NCBI GenBank assembly: GCA_012274445.1
Contig: JAAROD010000090.1
Span: 124,001 to 188,000, forward strand
Reading direction: 5' to 3'
Origin: Sclerotiophoma versabilis
Taxonomy: Eukaryota; Ascomycota; Dothideomycetes; Pleosporales; Didymellaceae
DNA: 64,000 bases
Both the position numbers and the translations under genes were made by a program. Positions 1 to 11,440 of the stretch are shown here, piece by piece. The number at the start of each line of letters is the position of its first letter. Within the stretch, counting starts at the first letter, position 1. Below the pieces are notes generated by a model. The model was not told the DNA's origin and made no database searches. It was given only the letters and a program-made list of their open reading frames with translations.

Positions 1-1
1 C

Positions 2-1033
2 GACTCGGTGGAGATCGGCTTCACGCCCGCATGCGTTGGCGAACGCGAGAAAGAGTACGGGGAAGACGTAGTCGAAGACGTGGCGCGGCGCAAGGAACTG
101 TTGACGCTCATCTTCCACGCCATCAAGGCCAGAGCGGCAGACGACAGCAACAGAACAATCCGCAAGTTGACCATCACCAACCTCCAAAACTGCCCCATCC
201 CGGACTTCACCTCTTCAGACCTCTTCCGCGACGTCATGGCCCAGCTGGACGAGCTGCACATCTCCCTCACCCAGGAATCCAACGAGCACGGCCCGGACCA
301 CGACTACACGCGGGTTGAGCTACAAACCTTCCCCGCCCATCTGTGCAAGGACTGGCTAAAGCCTATCTCCGCGAACCTGAAATCACTCTCCATCTACCAC
401 CGAACCGACAACTGGGGCCCATTCCCCGGTTACTTCGACCCCAACAGCGCAGCGCTCTCGTTTCCGAAACTCGAAAACCTAGCGCTGGGATACTACACGC
501 TCGCGCACGACAACGACATCGACTGGATCCTCGCCATCCCGTCACTCCGCAAGCTCGTGCTGCACAACTGCATGATCGCATCGTGGATCGCCATCGACCC
601 CGACAACATGTCCGAATGGGCTATACCCACACACGACTGGACGCGCATGCCCACCGACGCCAACAGCTGGGGCGAGCAGTTCGCATACGCGGGGACGTGG
701 AGCGCGAATCTCGACCGCATCGCCGCTTCTCTCCCGCATCTGACAGACTTTCGGTTCGACGAGGGCACTTCGTACCGCTGGCCTAAATACGGCGTGCAAC
801 ACCGCGATGCGTGCGGCGTGCGCGTCTTCCCGAAGCGCTATGTTTGCTTCGACAATGGGGTTTTACCGACGCATTGGCCTGAGGCCGAGGACGATGGGGA
901 CATGTATTCGTGGCTGGATGATGGGTTTCCGGTCAACAAGCACCAGGTGAATCTCGAGGCGGATCAGAGGAGTCTAGACGGGCTGATGGGGAAGCTGAGG
1001 GAGAGGCGGGAGGGAGAGGCAGGAGGGAGGTAA
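2..1033 (+). CDS. F-box/LRR-like hypothetical protein, 3' part
   Basis: The frame is open to the left edge of the window, so the gene starts outside it; about 343 codons are visible and end at the TAA at 1031-1033. The product has leucine-rich stretches such as LKSLSIY, LENLALGYY, LRKLVLHNC and LTDFRFDEG, spaced like the irregular LRRs of fungal F-box proteins. The N-terminal F-box, if there is one, would lie upstream of the window. The tail is Arg/Glu/Gly-rich. Function is unknown; assignment to the family rests only on the repeat pattern. No intron is seen in the visible part. Confidence 0.6.
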   Translation, partial: DSVEIGFTPACVGEREKEYGEDVVEDVARRKELLTLIFHAIKARAADDSNRTIRKLTITNLQNCPIPDFTSSDLFRDVMAQLDELHISLTQESNEHGPDHDYTRVELQTFPAHLCKDWLKPISANLKSLSIYHRTDNWGPFPGYFDPNSAALSFPKLENLALGYYTLAHDNDIDWILAIPSLRKLVLHNCMIASWIAIDPDNMSEWAIPTHDWTRMPTDANSWGEQFAYAGTWSANLDRIAASLPHLTDFRFDEGTSYRWPKYGVQHRDACGVRVFPKRYVCFDNGVLPTHWPEAEDDGDMYSWLDDGFPVNKHQVNLEADQRSLDGLMGKLRERREGEAGGR

Positions 1034-1547
1034 GCGGGCAGAGGGGTCGTGTTGATGAGTGGTAGTGTTGGCTGAGCGATGTTGATGAATTCAGACCAAT
1101 TCAACAACAAGAGCGAAACACACAGGTCCGACTATTAGTAAACACAGCTATACAAACAAGATCACCTCGCACCACCTTACACTCTTCATTTCCGCTCATC
1201 CAATCTCACTCTTAACCCACCACTCCCTTCGTCCTAACTAACAACATATATTCGTCAATCTACTTAATTTACTACCCCTTACACTACTACGTACACCGTG
1301 TACAAGATGAAAATTCAGCACTTTCAAAAAAAATAAAAAAAAAATAAAAGCAGTCCCTCGTGCACTCTCTCAATCATAATCTATACGACGGAGAGCAGCG
1401 AATGGTAACTATTTCCATCCTTGGACTTGAACTGCTGTGGCTAATACGCTTATAACACGTGTTAGTATCAATATCATAGTAGAGAGGGGAGATAGCCTGT
1501 ATTGTATTGTATTAATCAAGAAGATTTCAAGAAGATGGTGTTGTAAT

Positions 1548-1581
1548 GTAGTAGTAGTAGTAGTATTAGTAGTAGTAGTAG
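1548..1581. repeat. (GTA/TAG)n trinucleotide microsatellite
   Basis: About eleven units of TAG, with one interruption (TATTAG). Confidence 0.9.
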
Positions 1582-1631
1582 CCAAGTATTAAGTAACACA
1601 TACAACATATATACATATTTTTGTTGATTTG

Positions 1632-1655
1632 AAAAAAAAAAAAAAAAAAAAAAAA
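1632..1655. repeat. Poly(A) tract, 24 nt
   Basis: Uninterrupted run of A in noncoding DNA. Its exact length is prone to sequencing error. Confidence 0.9.
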
Positions 1656-1796
1656 CTACTTTTTACACCGCGAGGCAAAATAGTAGTAGCAATGTGTAAG
1701 CAGTCTGCAAGTACAGGAGTTGTAGAGGAGATCAAGTACTAGATGTCATTTGCATTGTCGGTTGGTTATTATCTATCTATCTACTCTCTTTCCTTT

Positions 1797-1862
1797 CATA
1801 TCGTATCATATCATATCATATCATATCATATCATATCATATCGTATCGTATCATTATCATAT
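1797..1862. repeat. (TCATA)n pentanucleotide microsatellite
   Basis: About twelve units of TCATA, with TCGTA variants at both ends. It touches the 3' end of the small minus-strand ORF that ends at 1857. Confidence 0.9.
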
Positions 1863-2168
1863 CACACACTCACACTCTACCGCCCCCCCATACCACCGTG
1901 GACCCGCACTCCGATCATACGGCACGTACCTTCCATACGCGCCGACACCGGTATTCGTCCAGCCGCCGGGCCTCTCGTCGCGCAGCGGGGCCCGATTGGG
2001 ACTCTGTGTGTACGATGCGGAATGCGCCCAATCTGGGAAATGCGTACCTAGTTGTCGCGCGCCGGTGGGGCTCCATTGCGCGCTTGGGTATTGGTCGGCG
2101 CGGAAGCCGGGGTCGGGGCGGGAGGGGTGGGTGTAGCGGGACCAGGGGTGGGTGGAGAAGTCGGGCAT
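1857..2168 (-). CDS. Small Pro/Trp/Tyr-rich hypothetical protein (103 aa)
   Basis: A 103-codon ORF starting at the ATG at 2168. This start was preferred over an in-frame start 79 codons upstream because the intervening residues are low-complexity (a Thr run from an ACC repeat) and look like leader sequence. The product begins MPDFSTHPWSRY, is rich in Pro, Gly, Arg, Tyr and Trp, has no signal peptide or membrane segment, and ends CECVI. I do not recognise a family. No real gene lies opposite it, so it is not a shadow ORF, but it could still be spurious. Confidence 0.4.
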   Translation of the reverse strand: MPDFSTHPWSRYTHPSRPDPGFRADQYPSAQWSPTGARQLGTHFPDWAHSASYTQSPNRAPLRDERPGGWTNTGVGAYGRYVPYDRSAGPRWYGGAVECECVI

Positions 2169-2498
2169 GGTGGTGGTGGTGGTGGTGTTGTGGTTTGTGG
2201 GCGGTGTTTTGATGGTTGATTGCTTGGGGTTGTTGATGTTTGTCGATTCTGGATGTTGATGCTGGATGTTAGATGTTCGGAAGACTAAGACAGACAGCGA
2301 GGGCAGCTTATATGTCTGAAAAATGTGCATGCTAGCAGTGATGCGGACTGATATTGAACGCTGATTGTGATTGAGTATCGCTGCGTGACGATTTTTCGTG
2401 ACCATGTTGGCGAAGTTAGACGTTTAGGATAAGATTGAAATGTAGATACAACCGTGACATCAACGTGGTGATGTCTGACATCTCATTATGTGATAACG
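2169..2498. other. Upstream region of the small ORF and 3' flank of the NRDE2-like gene
   Basis: Holds the GGT/ACC trinucleotide leader of the small ORF (about 2168-2190) and otherwise unremarkable sequence. No further gene is seen. Confidence 0.5.
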
Positions 2499-5400
2499 TC
2501 AGACCCCCGGTTCGTTCATCTCTGTGTACACCCGCAGTTCCTTCTCCATCATTACCCTATACAGCCTCCACAGCTCTTCTTCACTAAACACGTCCACCGC
2601 GTGCGTGAAGGCCATCATAATAAAATCTTTACACCACGGCAGCATCTTCAGACCTTCGTAGAACGTCTCCCTCACCCTATCCTCCGCTTCGTCCACCCTG
2701 GTCTCCCACTTGCTCTTCTTGCCGTCGCGGCGCGGCCTCTTACTTGGTCGCAGGTTCTGCTGCTTGTGTAGTTGCTCGATTTCGAACTGCAGATACATGT
2801 TCCACAATGCTGGAGAGTGTGCACCAGACGCATCGAGGCTGGTGGCGCGTTTGTACAGTGCGCGAATAGAGTGCGAAGTCGATCCTGCGATCTCGCCCTT
2901 CAACGTCTCGTGGTGGATGGCAAAAGCCCATGTGTTGATGCTTGAAGCCGGCGAGGTGTTGAGCACGCGGTGCATGTTGCCACGCACGCGATCGTCGATG
3001 GAGAAACGGGCTTCGTTTGCGGCGTAGGTGGACAGGAGGACTGTGTTATCCGGGAATGAGGCGATTAGCGGCTCGAGAGCTGTGCGAAGCAGCGCGGGCT
3101 TCACGATGGGCGTGTGAGTGACATGGTAGGCAAGCAAGCGTGCTATGGCTTGCGCATGTATCTCTGCGTGCGTCGAGGTTGTGAGCTTGTGAGAAGCGAA
3201 CCAGGTAGCAAGGTTGTTGTGCACTTCCAGCGCTGCGCTCACGTTGCAGTCGCTCGAGAGGTAGGCGAGCAGCGCCAGGAGAGTTGCATTGAGGACTGCA
3301 GATGCATAGTCCTGGTTGATCAGCGCGCCCTCGAGTAAGTCCTGGCACGCAGCCCGGGTTAAATCGATAGAAACGGAGTCAGGCATCGTCAACTGCGTAG
3401 ACGGTTTCCTGTTGTGGTGTACCAGTCGCCTGAGTGCTTCAACCTCGTCGTCTCTGTGTAAGGCCTGCCAAACGTAGCTGTTCAAAAGCGCTAGGCGGTC
3501 TGCTGAGGTACATTTGATGTTTAGTGCAGCGGCGAAAACTTGATCGGCTTTGGCATGCTTGCCCAGATGGCCTTCGACAATGCCGTACATGTTGTAGAGC
3601 CGGACGCTTGAGGGTCTTTCTTTGAGCAGCCGTTTTGCGCTTTTGACTACATCCAAGGGGAAGTGCTGCGATTCGAAAGCCATGAGATACTCACCAATGG
3701 CTTCGCTGTCCCGGGTGTTGAGTGCCAATAGCTTTAAAGCGTTCCTGACGAAGTCCGGACTGAGCCTGGAATTGTCGAGTGAAAAGGCCTGTTGTACCAG
3801 TAGATCTCCCGACATTTTAAATCTTGCGAGCGGAGTTCTAGAGTAACGCGAGAGCGCTCCTTGGTACTGAAAGCTTCCAGACTCCGTCTCGGTCGCAGGA
3901 TTGATAGGAGAGCTTCTACTTTGCAGGTATGGATCGGCCCACCAGGGTCTACTTGAGCTGGTTCTCACCAAGGGAGGAAGGCCGCAGAAGCACAAAAACG
4001 TATCTATCTGCAGTTCAGCTGAGACTGGGGGAAGTTTCGAGAGGTAGTCTTGTAGATCAGAGAAGAAGATTGTGTGAAATGGATCATCCTCGCCTACATC
4101 ATCTGTAGAGCGGCCGGGGTAACGAAGCTTGATCGTGGCTTCCATCTCGCGTCTTCTAAAATGATCGATTGAAAGGTTCGAGGAGCTTAATGTCTCTAGA
4201 GCGATCGCGCTTGTCGGTGGTACCGCATCATCGACTGAGGTATGCCTCCACCCTCTGCTGTCTATTTCACCAATGCGAGGTGCCTCGCTCTCCCAGAACT
4301 CTTCAAACCGCTGTATGTTGTTCGCAGCGATATCCTGCGGGCCCAGCAGGCTGAACTCAAAAACAGCTTGCCAAATGGCGAGTGCAAGTTCCTGGTAGCC
4401 AGCCTCTTGGATCATCGTGGTCAGGCGAACAAAGAGATGCATCCTTGTTTCTGATGTGATTGAGTCGTTCGCAGAACTTGCTGAGTGCAGCGCCTCCAAG
4501 GCTTTAGAAAAGACGGCGCGACAGTGTTCGTACTTGAAACTGGAGAAGGTTGACTGCTTGAAGTCGAGGTAGCCAAACCAGAGCTTCACGCTATGGGGGT
4601 GTTTCTTGAGCACATCTTGCCACTTCTTTTCCATCTTCGTATCATCCCAGTGTCGCTGCGCTTCTCGCAGTAGTCCAGTCTGAAGCGCAATCTGACTTGC
4701 TTCGTCGTCGCCGATCTTGCGCAAGGCCTCCTCGTATGTTGAGATGCGCACTTCTGCAAGATGTTGCCTATCCGCTGCTGACAACTCGGGAATGGTTCGA
4801 TCTAGCTTCATCATCGACTCCTGATGTTCAATGAGGTCCAGCCATGCTTGGAGGTTTTTCGAGTGCTCACGAGTCTCACGAATCAGCCTGGAGTTTTTTT
4901 GTGTGACATGGGAATTCGCCGTTGCAGCTTCTGTATCCGACTCGTAGTACGTATCTGGGTCATCGACTTTGTCGGGATTACGCTTCTCGTCAATCCCACG
5001 ATAGTCGACGTCAGGCGCATCATCGTCCTCTTCGCTGCCACTGCCGTGATTGCGCTTTCGCTTGCCGGTGCTGGAGAGTGCAATGAAGTCACGAGTCGCG
5101 TCAGTGTGATGGTCTTCTGCTACTTTGACGAGCCGCAGCGTACGCCTGCTCTCTCTTGCAGCGTGCTTGTCCGTCAGCAGTCGCTTCTGCCGCTGACGTA
5201 CGAGTGGGGTCATGTAGATCTTCTTGTCAGTCGAGTATTCGCGGTCGATTCTCTGATCTGGCAGCCCCAAGACATTGCCATAGCCGCAGCGCCGGTAGCT
5301 GGGGATGTCGTAGCGGTTCAGCGTCCCATATTTGATGATTTCGAGATCACCTCGGCGGTCGCTGAAGTAGGCCCTCCTCAAGGTCTCTGCTCGTTCTTTT

Positions 5401-5558
5401 GTTTCGCGTGGCGGTGATGTCCGCTCGTCACGTGACTTTGCTTTCTCAGGTCTTCCCTGCCTATGCTCCCTCTCTTCACGCCGAGCAGGCTCCGGAGGTG
5501 GTTGTTCTGCCTTTGGCTTGGGCCGGAAGCTTGCGAACCTGGGAGCGTTCGAACTCAT
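2499..5558 (-). CDS. NRDE2: NRDE2 family protein (nuclear RNA surveillance/RNAi factor)
   Basis: Single-exon gene of 1019 aa. The ATG at 5558 (MSSNAPRFASFRPKP) was chosen because the 84 in-frame residues before it are not protein-like and run into the divergent promoter. The N-terminus is charged and disordered. Residues about 66-99 contain the conserved block DRRGDLEIIKYGTLNRYDIP followed by SYRRCGYGNVLGL, which in NRDE2 proteins contacts the helicase Mtr4. An acidic linker follows, then a long array of HAT/TPR-like helical repeats (residues about 300-1000). Family members (human NRDE2, fission yeast Nrl1, C. elegans NRDE-2) act in the nucleus in splicing, exosome-linked RNA decay and heterochromatin silencing. 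It is divergently transcribed from UTP10. Confidence 0.9.
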   Translation of the reverse strand: MSSNAPRFASFRPKPKAEQPPPEPARREEREHRQGRPEKAKSRDERTSPPRETKERAETLRRAYFSDRRGDLEIIKYGTLNRYDIPSYRRCGYGNVLGLPDQRIDREYSTDKKIYMTPLVRQRQKRLLTDKHAARESRRTLRLVKVAEDHHTDATRDFIALSSTGKRKRNHGSGSEEDDDAPDVDYRGIDEKRNPDKVDDPDTYYESDTEAATANSHVTQKNSRLIRETREHSKNLQAWLDLIEHQESMMKLDRTIPELSAADRQHLAEVRISTYEEALRKIGDDEASQIALQTGLLREAQRHWDDTKMEKKWQDVLKKHPHSVKLWFGYLDFKQSTFSSFKYEHCRAVFSKALEALHSASSANDSITSETRMHLFVRLTTMIQEAGYQELALAIWQAVFEFSLLGPQDIAANNIQRFEEFWESEAPRIGEIDSRGWRHTSVDDAVPPTSAIALETLSSSNLSIDHFRRREMEATIKLRYPGRSTDDVGEDDPFHTIFFSDLQDYLSKLPPVSAELQIDTFLCFCGLPPLVRTSSSRPWWADPYLQSRSSPINPATETESGSFQYQGALSRYSRTPLARFKMSGDLLVQQAFSLDNSRLSPDFVRNALKLLALNTRDSEAIGEYLMAFESQHFPLDVVKSAKRLLKERPSSVRLYNMYGIVEGHLGKHAKADQVFAAALNIKCTSADRLALLNSYVWQALHRDDEVEALRRLVHHNRKPSTQLTMPDSVSIDLTRAACQDLLEGALINQDYASAVLNATLLALLAYLSSDCNVSAALEVHNNLATWFASHKLTTSTHAEIHAQAIARLLAYHVTHTPIVKPALLRTALEPLIASFPDNTVLLSTYAANEARFSIDDRVRGNMHRVLNTSPASSINTWAFAIHHETLKGEIAGSTSHSIRALYKRATSLDASGAHSPALWNMYLQFEIEQLHKQQNLRPSKRPRRDGKKSKWETRVDEAEDRVRETFYEGLKMLPWCKDFIMMAFTHAVDVFSEEELWRLYRVMMEKELRVYTEMNEPGV

Positions 5559-6033
5559 CTCGGTCGGCGTGACGGGTGTCCAAGAGCCGAGGGCAAAGAG
5601 TGGCTTAGTTCGGAGCACGGCGGTCAGGTGACGTCTGTCGAGCAGCAAAAAGCACCAGTGGCGGAAGGCGTTCGCCAGGACATTGCGGCGGTGCAGTCTC
5701 AGGGCTGCATAGCGGTGGTTGCTGAGGGCGGCCGCGCACAAGACTGGGACATGGCGATTATGGAGGATGAAGGGTGGTGCACGTGTCGAGGCCCGGACGG
5801 CTGGCTGCAAGAGTGGTCTCAGCGGTGCACCGTAAAAAGTTCAACGTCCGTGCGGCGAGGTGAAATCTTGGCCGATGCATGGATCTGCGAGGTGGTCGAG
5901 AAATTTTGGAGCTTTGCGACCGCAGACCAACAAGCCCGCCACGACAATAATCCACGCCATCCTGCTGCGTGCAATGGCTTTTGGGACCCCGCGCATACTC
6001 TCCTAAGCTGCAGACGAACCACACCACAGAGCC
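5559..6033. promoter_or_regulatory. Bidirectional promoter between NRDE2 and UTP10
   Basis: A 475 bp gap separates the two start codons, so both genes must be driven from here. It contains a TGACGT core near 5630. ORFs crossing it on either strand are antisense or frame shadows of the flanking genes. Confidence 0.6.
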
Positions 6034-9000
6034 ATGGCGACGACGCTCCAGAAGCAGCTCGCGGCCATCGCCGCCGCGAGCACCCACCAGCTGGACCTCA
6101 AGGCGCAGAAGTCGGCGCACGGCAAGTCGCTGCTGTTCGAGCCCAAGGTCGCCGGGTCGCAGTCGTTCGAGAACGTGTACCTCATCTGCCACGACGGCTA
6201 CCGCGAGCTGTGCGCGCTCGACCCCCGCTTCCGCCAGTTCGCCAGCAGCCTGTTCAGCGAGCAGAGCAAGGAGGAGGACCGGCTGCAGATGACGGCGGCC
6301 GAGAACAAGAAGCTCGACGCCGTGCTGGAGGCCTTCCTCACCCTGCTCGGCCCGCGCCTGCTGCTGAAGCCCGCGCAGAAGGCGCTGGAGTGGCTCGTCC
6401 GCCGCTTCAAGTGCGTATCCCCGCCATGCTCCCGCCCAGCCCGGGGCGGAGCTGCTTGCACGGGCGCCTGCTAACCGCCCAACAGGGTCCACGAGCACAA
6501 CACCGAGACGCTCGTCTTCACCTTCCTCCCCTACCACCAGACCCCGCACTTTGTCGCACTGCTCTCCATCCTCCCCGCCCAGCCCCGCCACGCCCTGCGC
6601 TTCCTCTTCCCCTACATCCAGGCAAAGACGAACCCGCCGCGGCAGACGATTGTGTACACCGCCATCAACACCCCCGACTTCTTCAACGCCTTCCAGTCCC
6701 ACATCGTCCGCGTCCTCGACGCCGGCCACGAGTCGACACATCTGCTCAACTTCTGGGCCACCGTCACATACCAGGCCATCCATGGCATCTTCAACACCGG
6801 CACCTCTGGCCGGCGGGAGATGCAGGCGCAGAAGACCGAGGACGTGCTGCTCCGGATCCTCCCCGTGCTGAACAGCGCTATGAGGGCCTCCAACGGGCCA
6901 GAGGTCGTCGTCGCGTGCTACTTGATTGTGCACGCCCTCGTCACAAACGCCCAGCTGGGCGACAAGGTGCTGGACACTCTGATGGAGGCCATGGTCATGG
7001 CACAGGACCCCGACTCGCTGGACCAGTGCATCCTGGTCCTGGCTACAGTCGCTGAGCAGCGATCGAGCGCGCAATTACCGCCTGCGGTCACGAGGAAGCT
7101 TTTGAGGATACCACAGTTGTCAGCCGCTCTTACCGCGGCCGCTGCGCAATGCTCCGTTGGACGTCTTGCCTTGGGCTGTGCTCTGGGCGCTCTGACCGGC
7201 TCCAGTCGCTCCGACGAGAAGCGCGCAGCCTTCACTGAGATCGTCGAGTCGAAGCTCCTCACCTCATCACAGACACAGATCGTTCTGTCCGCACTACTCC
7301 GAACAGTACGGGACACGGCCCTTGGGTCAGAAGAGCACGGCCAGCTTCTCGAACTTGGCGCAAAATTGTCCGAGGATCCTATCCTGGCCAGCAAGTTGCA
7401 GATCGCCTCCAAGGAGAACGACATCGACCTGGAGTCTCTTGGCCTCTCCATTGACCAGTCTATCGAGAATGTACAAGCAGCTTCTTTCGACTCGGAGGAC
7501 GAAGAAATGGTCGATGCTGACCAGCCCAGCGTTCCATCGACGATACCAGTTCCAAGCTTCAAGGCCAGCAGTTTCCTGGACTCTACAGCCTCACAGGACT
7601 ACAATGCTGTCGCGGCCGCGTTCGAGCAAGCCGTGTCTTCGAACCAGACAGCGCGATTCCTGGCTTCTCCGGAGCTTCAGCAGAAGGACGCCGACAAGTC
7701 CAATGTCTACCTTAGCTTCCTGCTCCGTACATGGTCCACTTCCCGATCTGCTTCTGTTCGAATCGCCGCTCTCCGCGCAGCCACATCCACGATCAAGCGC
7801 ACTGCTGCCACCGCAGACTTCCATAACATCGTACCTTATCTCCTTCACGCGCTTTGCGACACGTCGTCCATCGTTCGTCGCTCTGCTGCGGCCTGCGTTG
7901 CTGCGCTCTCCAAGCGATCAGTCTCCAAGACGCCCAAGGTCTGGGGCGCTGGCTTGTATGGCAAGGGTGCTGGCAAGATTTCAGAGCTCAAAGCCGACGA
8001 CGCTGCCCTTTTTCTGACATCTGTGCTCAGCCCCGTGCTTGAAGAGTGCACGATGGATTCAAAGTTCGTTATTCCAGGTGTAAGAGATGCACTAGAAGGG
8101 TCGCAGTCCACAAAGTCCAAGCAGAGCATCAAAGCGCCCGTCCGAGCCTCTGTCCTCAGCTTCCTGTGCAGTCACGTAGCTGCTACCCCTCTTCTGAAGG
8201 TCAGGATAAACGTGCTACCGTTGTTCAATTTCTCAGGCAAGATCTCGGCCGGTGTCCGCAGCGATAGTGTCATTCCTCTTGTGCAGCAGTGGTGTGCACT
8301 TCCAGCAGCCGATGTAGCTGCAAAGTGCGCAGACGAGCAGATCTCGGTCGGAGATGCGGATAGAGGCCACCTCAATGCTCTTATGGCGAAGGAAGCCAAG
8401 AGCGTGCAGTTGCTGGGTGAAATCATTGCAGGATCCCTCAACAAGGAGCGCGTTGCTTTGGTTGCTGCAGTTTTTGACCAGATTAACGCATTCTGGCCCT
8501 CCCTCAGGAGTGATGCAAGGCTTGCACTGGCTCCCACTCTGCTAGACTTGTCGCTCAAAGAGAGCGGCGAGCCCTTCGATCAACTATGCCGAGAACGTGC
8601 CCTCGACACACTGCGGAACGTCAAGCTCGATTCTTCAACGCTCATCGCTTTCCTCGACAGCGTTCCCTCCGCACTACAGATGCCTGAAGGCCCGCCAACC
8701 AAGAAGAGGAGACGGACCAGCCGTAGTGAGATGGCACGAGTGGAGGTTTCGTCTACGGACGAGCTGCAACGTCTGCTAAAACGGCTCACCCTGGTGTTGG
8801 AGTTGATCGAAGGGTCGAACCCTGGGTCGCACCCTGAACTCTTCAGGCACCTATTCAACATCTTTGGTGACCTGCAGCCGCTTAAGCAACAGTCTGATTC
8901 TGAGCTGGTCTACTTGCAGAGCATGCTCCTGGGCGCATTGACACCTATGGTGAACTTCTTCAAGGAACATCCCGAGATAACTGAATACCAATCAGCAGTC

Positions 9001-11440
9001 CGAGCCGACTTGCTCATTGACGCCATCCGACACTCCACAAGCCCACAGGTGCAGAACAGCGCGCTTCTGTTGATCTCCAGCCTTGCAACCTGGGTTCCGG
9101 ATCTCATTCTCCACAACCTGATGCCCATCTTCACATTCATCGGTTCGACTCTCCTTCGCCAGCAGGACGACTACTCAGCTCAGGTCGTCGACAAGACCAT
9201 CTCTCGCGTCGTGCCACAACTGGCTGCCTCGTTACGTGCAAAGCACAAGAACTTCTTGACCGGCGTCTCGGACTTGTTGCTCAGCTTCACCGCAGCCTTC
9301 GAACACATTCCCTTGCACCGCAGGCTCAAGCTATTTTCAGAACTTGCCCGCACCCTTGGACCGGAGGATTCATTGTCCGCAATCATCGCTCTTCTTGCCG
9401 ACCGTTACCACAACACCAAGACACAGCGCCGGTTTTCGACCGAGCTGCTGCTTGTATTCGACCCTATCCACACCTTCGATGCTATCAAAGGCTACCTCGA
9501 TCTTGTAGCTGATGCTGCTAGTCCGAAGCGCAAGGTGTCTGACACACTATTTGGTCTGAACGAGAAGAAGCCTGCTGAAGTCGAGTCCGCTATCCAGAAC
9601 CTCTTGGTGTGCCTTGCCGACCTAGCAGCTGACGACAGGCTCCGTGCACACGTCACTAGGGCATTCCGACGCAAGTCTGAAAACTGCAAGCCTCGCGACG
9701 TCTTCGCCAGCATCGTTGAGGTCACTATTCAGATCTCCAAGCAGGTTGCATCGACGCCCAAGCTATACGAAAGCTGCAGCCGTGTGCTCGCTCGGACTCT
9801 GGACCTCCTTCCCTCCACTGAGCTCGTCAAGTCGGCTGAGCTGCTCCTCGCAAAGACCGATGCTCAGGTACAGGTTGCGGCCATCAAGTCTGTGCAAGTA
9901 CGAGCCACCTCGGTTGTACAGAATGACCGACCTTCTGTCCAGGCGTTGGTCTCGTTCTTGCCCAGCGTTGAGAACATTCTACAGCAATCAAAGTCTTTGG
10001 ACGCCAAGATTATTTCCGTCAGCTGCATCGACAGCATAGTGGAACGATTCGGTAAGAAAGATGCGTCTGCCGTTGCTTCAGTCGCCCAGGCTATTGCTGG
10101 TCCACAGTCGCTATCGCACAGCGATGACAGAATCCGCGTTCTCTCTTTGTTGTGTCTGACATCGGTTGTGGATGTGCTGGAGGATGAGTTCATCTCGCTT
10201 CTGCCCTCTGTGCTGCCGGTCGCGTTCGACTACCTTTCCAAGGCTATCGACGAGGAAAATGTCGGTCTGCACAATGCTGTCTACACTCTCATCTCCGACA
10301 TCATTGAGCGACTCGGATACATGTTCTCACGAGAGTACCTCGATACAGCTTTGCGGTTGTCGCACAGATCCGCTGCTGCTGATCTAGAGGATGCCTGCGA
10401 TGAGAGCCGCCGTGCATTCTACCAGAGTGTTTCCGAACATCTGGGCGCACAGGAAGTGTTTGCCGCCATTCAATCCACATGGACACATGCCGTCTCCCAA
10501 GGCTTCGATGCCTCGCTCGAACACCTCGAGTTACTCCGCTCTACGATTGACGTGCAGACCAAGGCTAAGCTTATCAAGTCCAGCTCTACGCTGTTCAACC
10601 TGGTCTTGTCGAGCTTCAACCTGCGAAAAGTGGTAAGCTCACAGCAGGAGGCAGAGTTTGATGATGAGGAGGTCGAGCAGCTCGAGAACACTCTCGTCGA
10701 CTCGGTGGTCACTATGGTGCTCAAACTGAACGACGCCACCTTCCGCCCCTTCTTCGTACAGCTCGTCGACCAAGAAGGCCCAGTCAGCGCGAAGCCAGAG
10801 CGTGCCATCACCTTCTACCGCTTCCTCGCTGCTTTCTTCGACAAGTTCAAGGTATGTTGTCAGCTCCTCTCACATTTGCACAGCTAACATATTCCAGTCC
10901 ATCGTGACAACATACTCAAGCTACATCATCGAGCACGTCGCCAAACTGCTCGACCAGCTGATCAGCGAAGACGCAAGCTCCGAGCTGCGCAGTGTTGTTC
11001 TCTCAGCGCTGCAAAAGACCTTCCAGCACGACCAGGACGGCTTCTGGCAAGCACCGTCCCATTACGGCGTCATCATGAAACCGCTCCTAAAGCTGCTCAA
11101 CATCACAGCCGCGGAGGATATCACTACAGACGTCATCCCCGCCATCACCGAGCTAGCAGCCGCATCTGCATCGTCGCTCGACAACCACCGCGAGATGAAC
11201 GCGGTGCTACTCAAGTACATGCGCGATGAGGAAGCACACACACGCCTTGCGACAGTGCTGTGTGAACAGAGCCTCACCAAGAGGCTGGGCGAGGAATGGC
11301 TGGGTCTGCTACCGGAGATGCTGCCGTTCATCAGTGAGCTCAGGGAGGACGATGACGAGATGGTCGAGCGCGAGACGCAGAGGTGGATTACATCTGTGGA
11401 GGAGATTCTCGGCGAAGATCTGGAGGGCATGTTGCAGTAG
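6034..11440 (+). CDS. UTP10: U3 snoRNP protein Utp10 (HEATR1 family)
   Basis: Three exons: 6034-6410, 6486-10851, 10898-11440 (introns of 75 and 46 nt), 1761 aa, close to the 1769 aa of yeast Utp10. The start MATTLQKQLAAIAAAS and the segment FENVYLICHDGYRELCALD match the family N-terminus. The body is a continuous array of HEAT-like helical repeats with an acidic patch near EDEEMVDAD and a basic KKRRR stretch that could be a nuclear localisation signal. The C-terminal part corresponds to the BP28CT region. Utp10 is a t-UTP/UtpA subunit of the small-subunit processome; it links rDNA transcription to 18S pre-rRNA processing in the nucleolus. The first donor is GTGCGT and the second GTATGT. Confidence 0.95.

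Larger units (their letters stand above)
1034..1856. other. AT-rich intergenic region with microsatellites
   Basis: This is the 3' flank of the F-box-like gene. It is rich in A/T and contains several simple repeats, listed separately. Short ORFs here consist of repeat sequence and are not supported as genes. Confidence 0.7.

Noticed and set aside
5463..7074. 530-codon plus and 438-codon minus ORFs across the NRDE2/UTP10 junction
   Set aside because: They cross two well-supported genes in the wrong frame or strand; the products are Arg/Pro/Val-rich shadows of GC-rich coding sequence.
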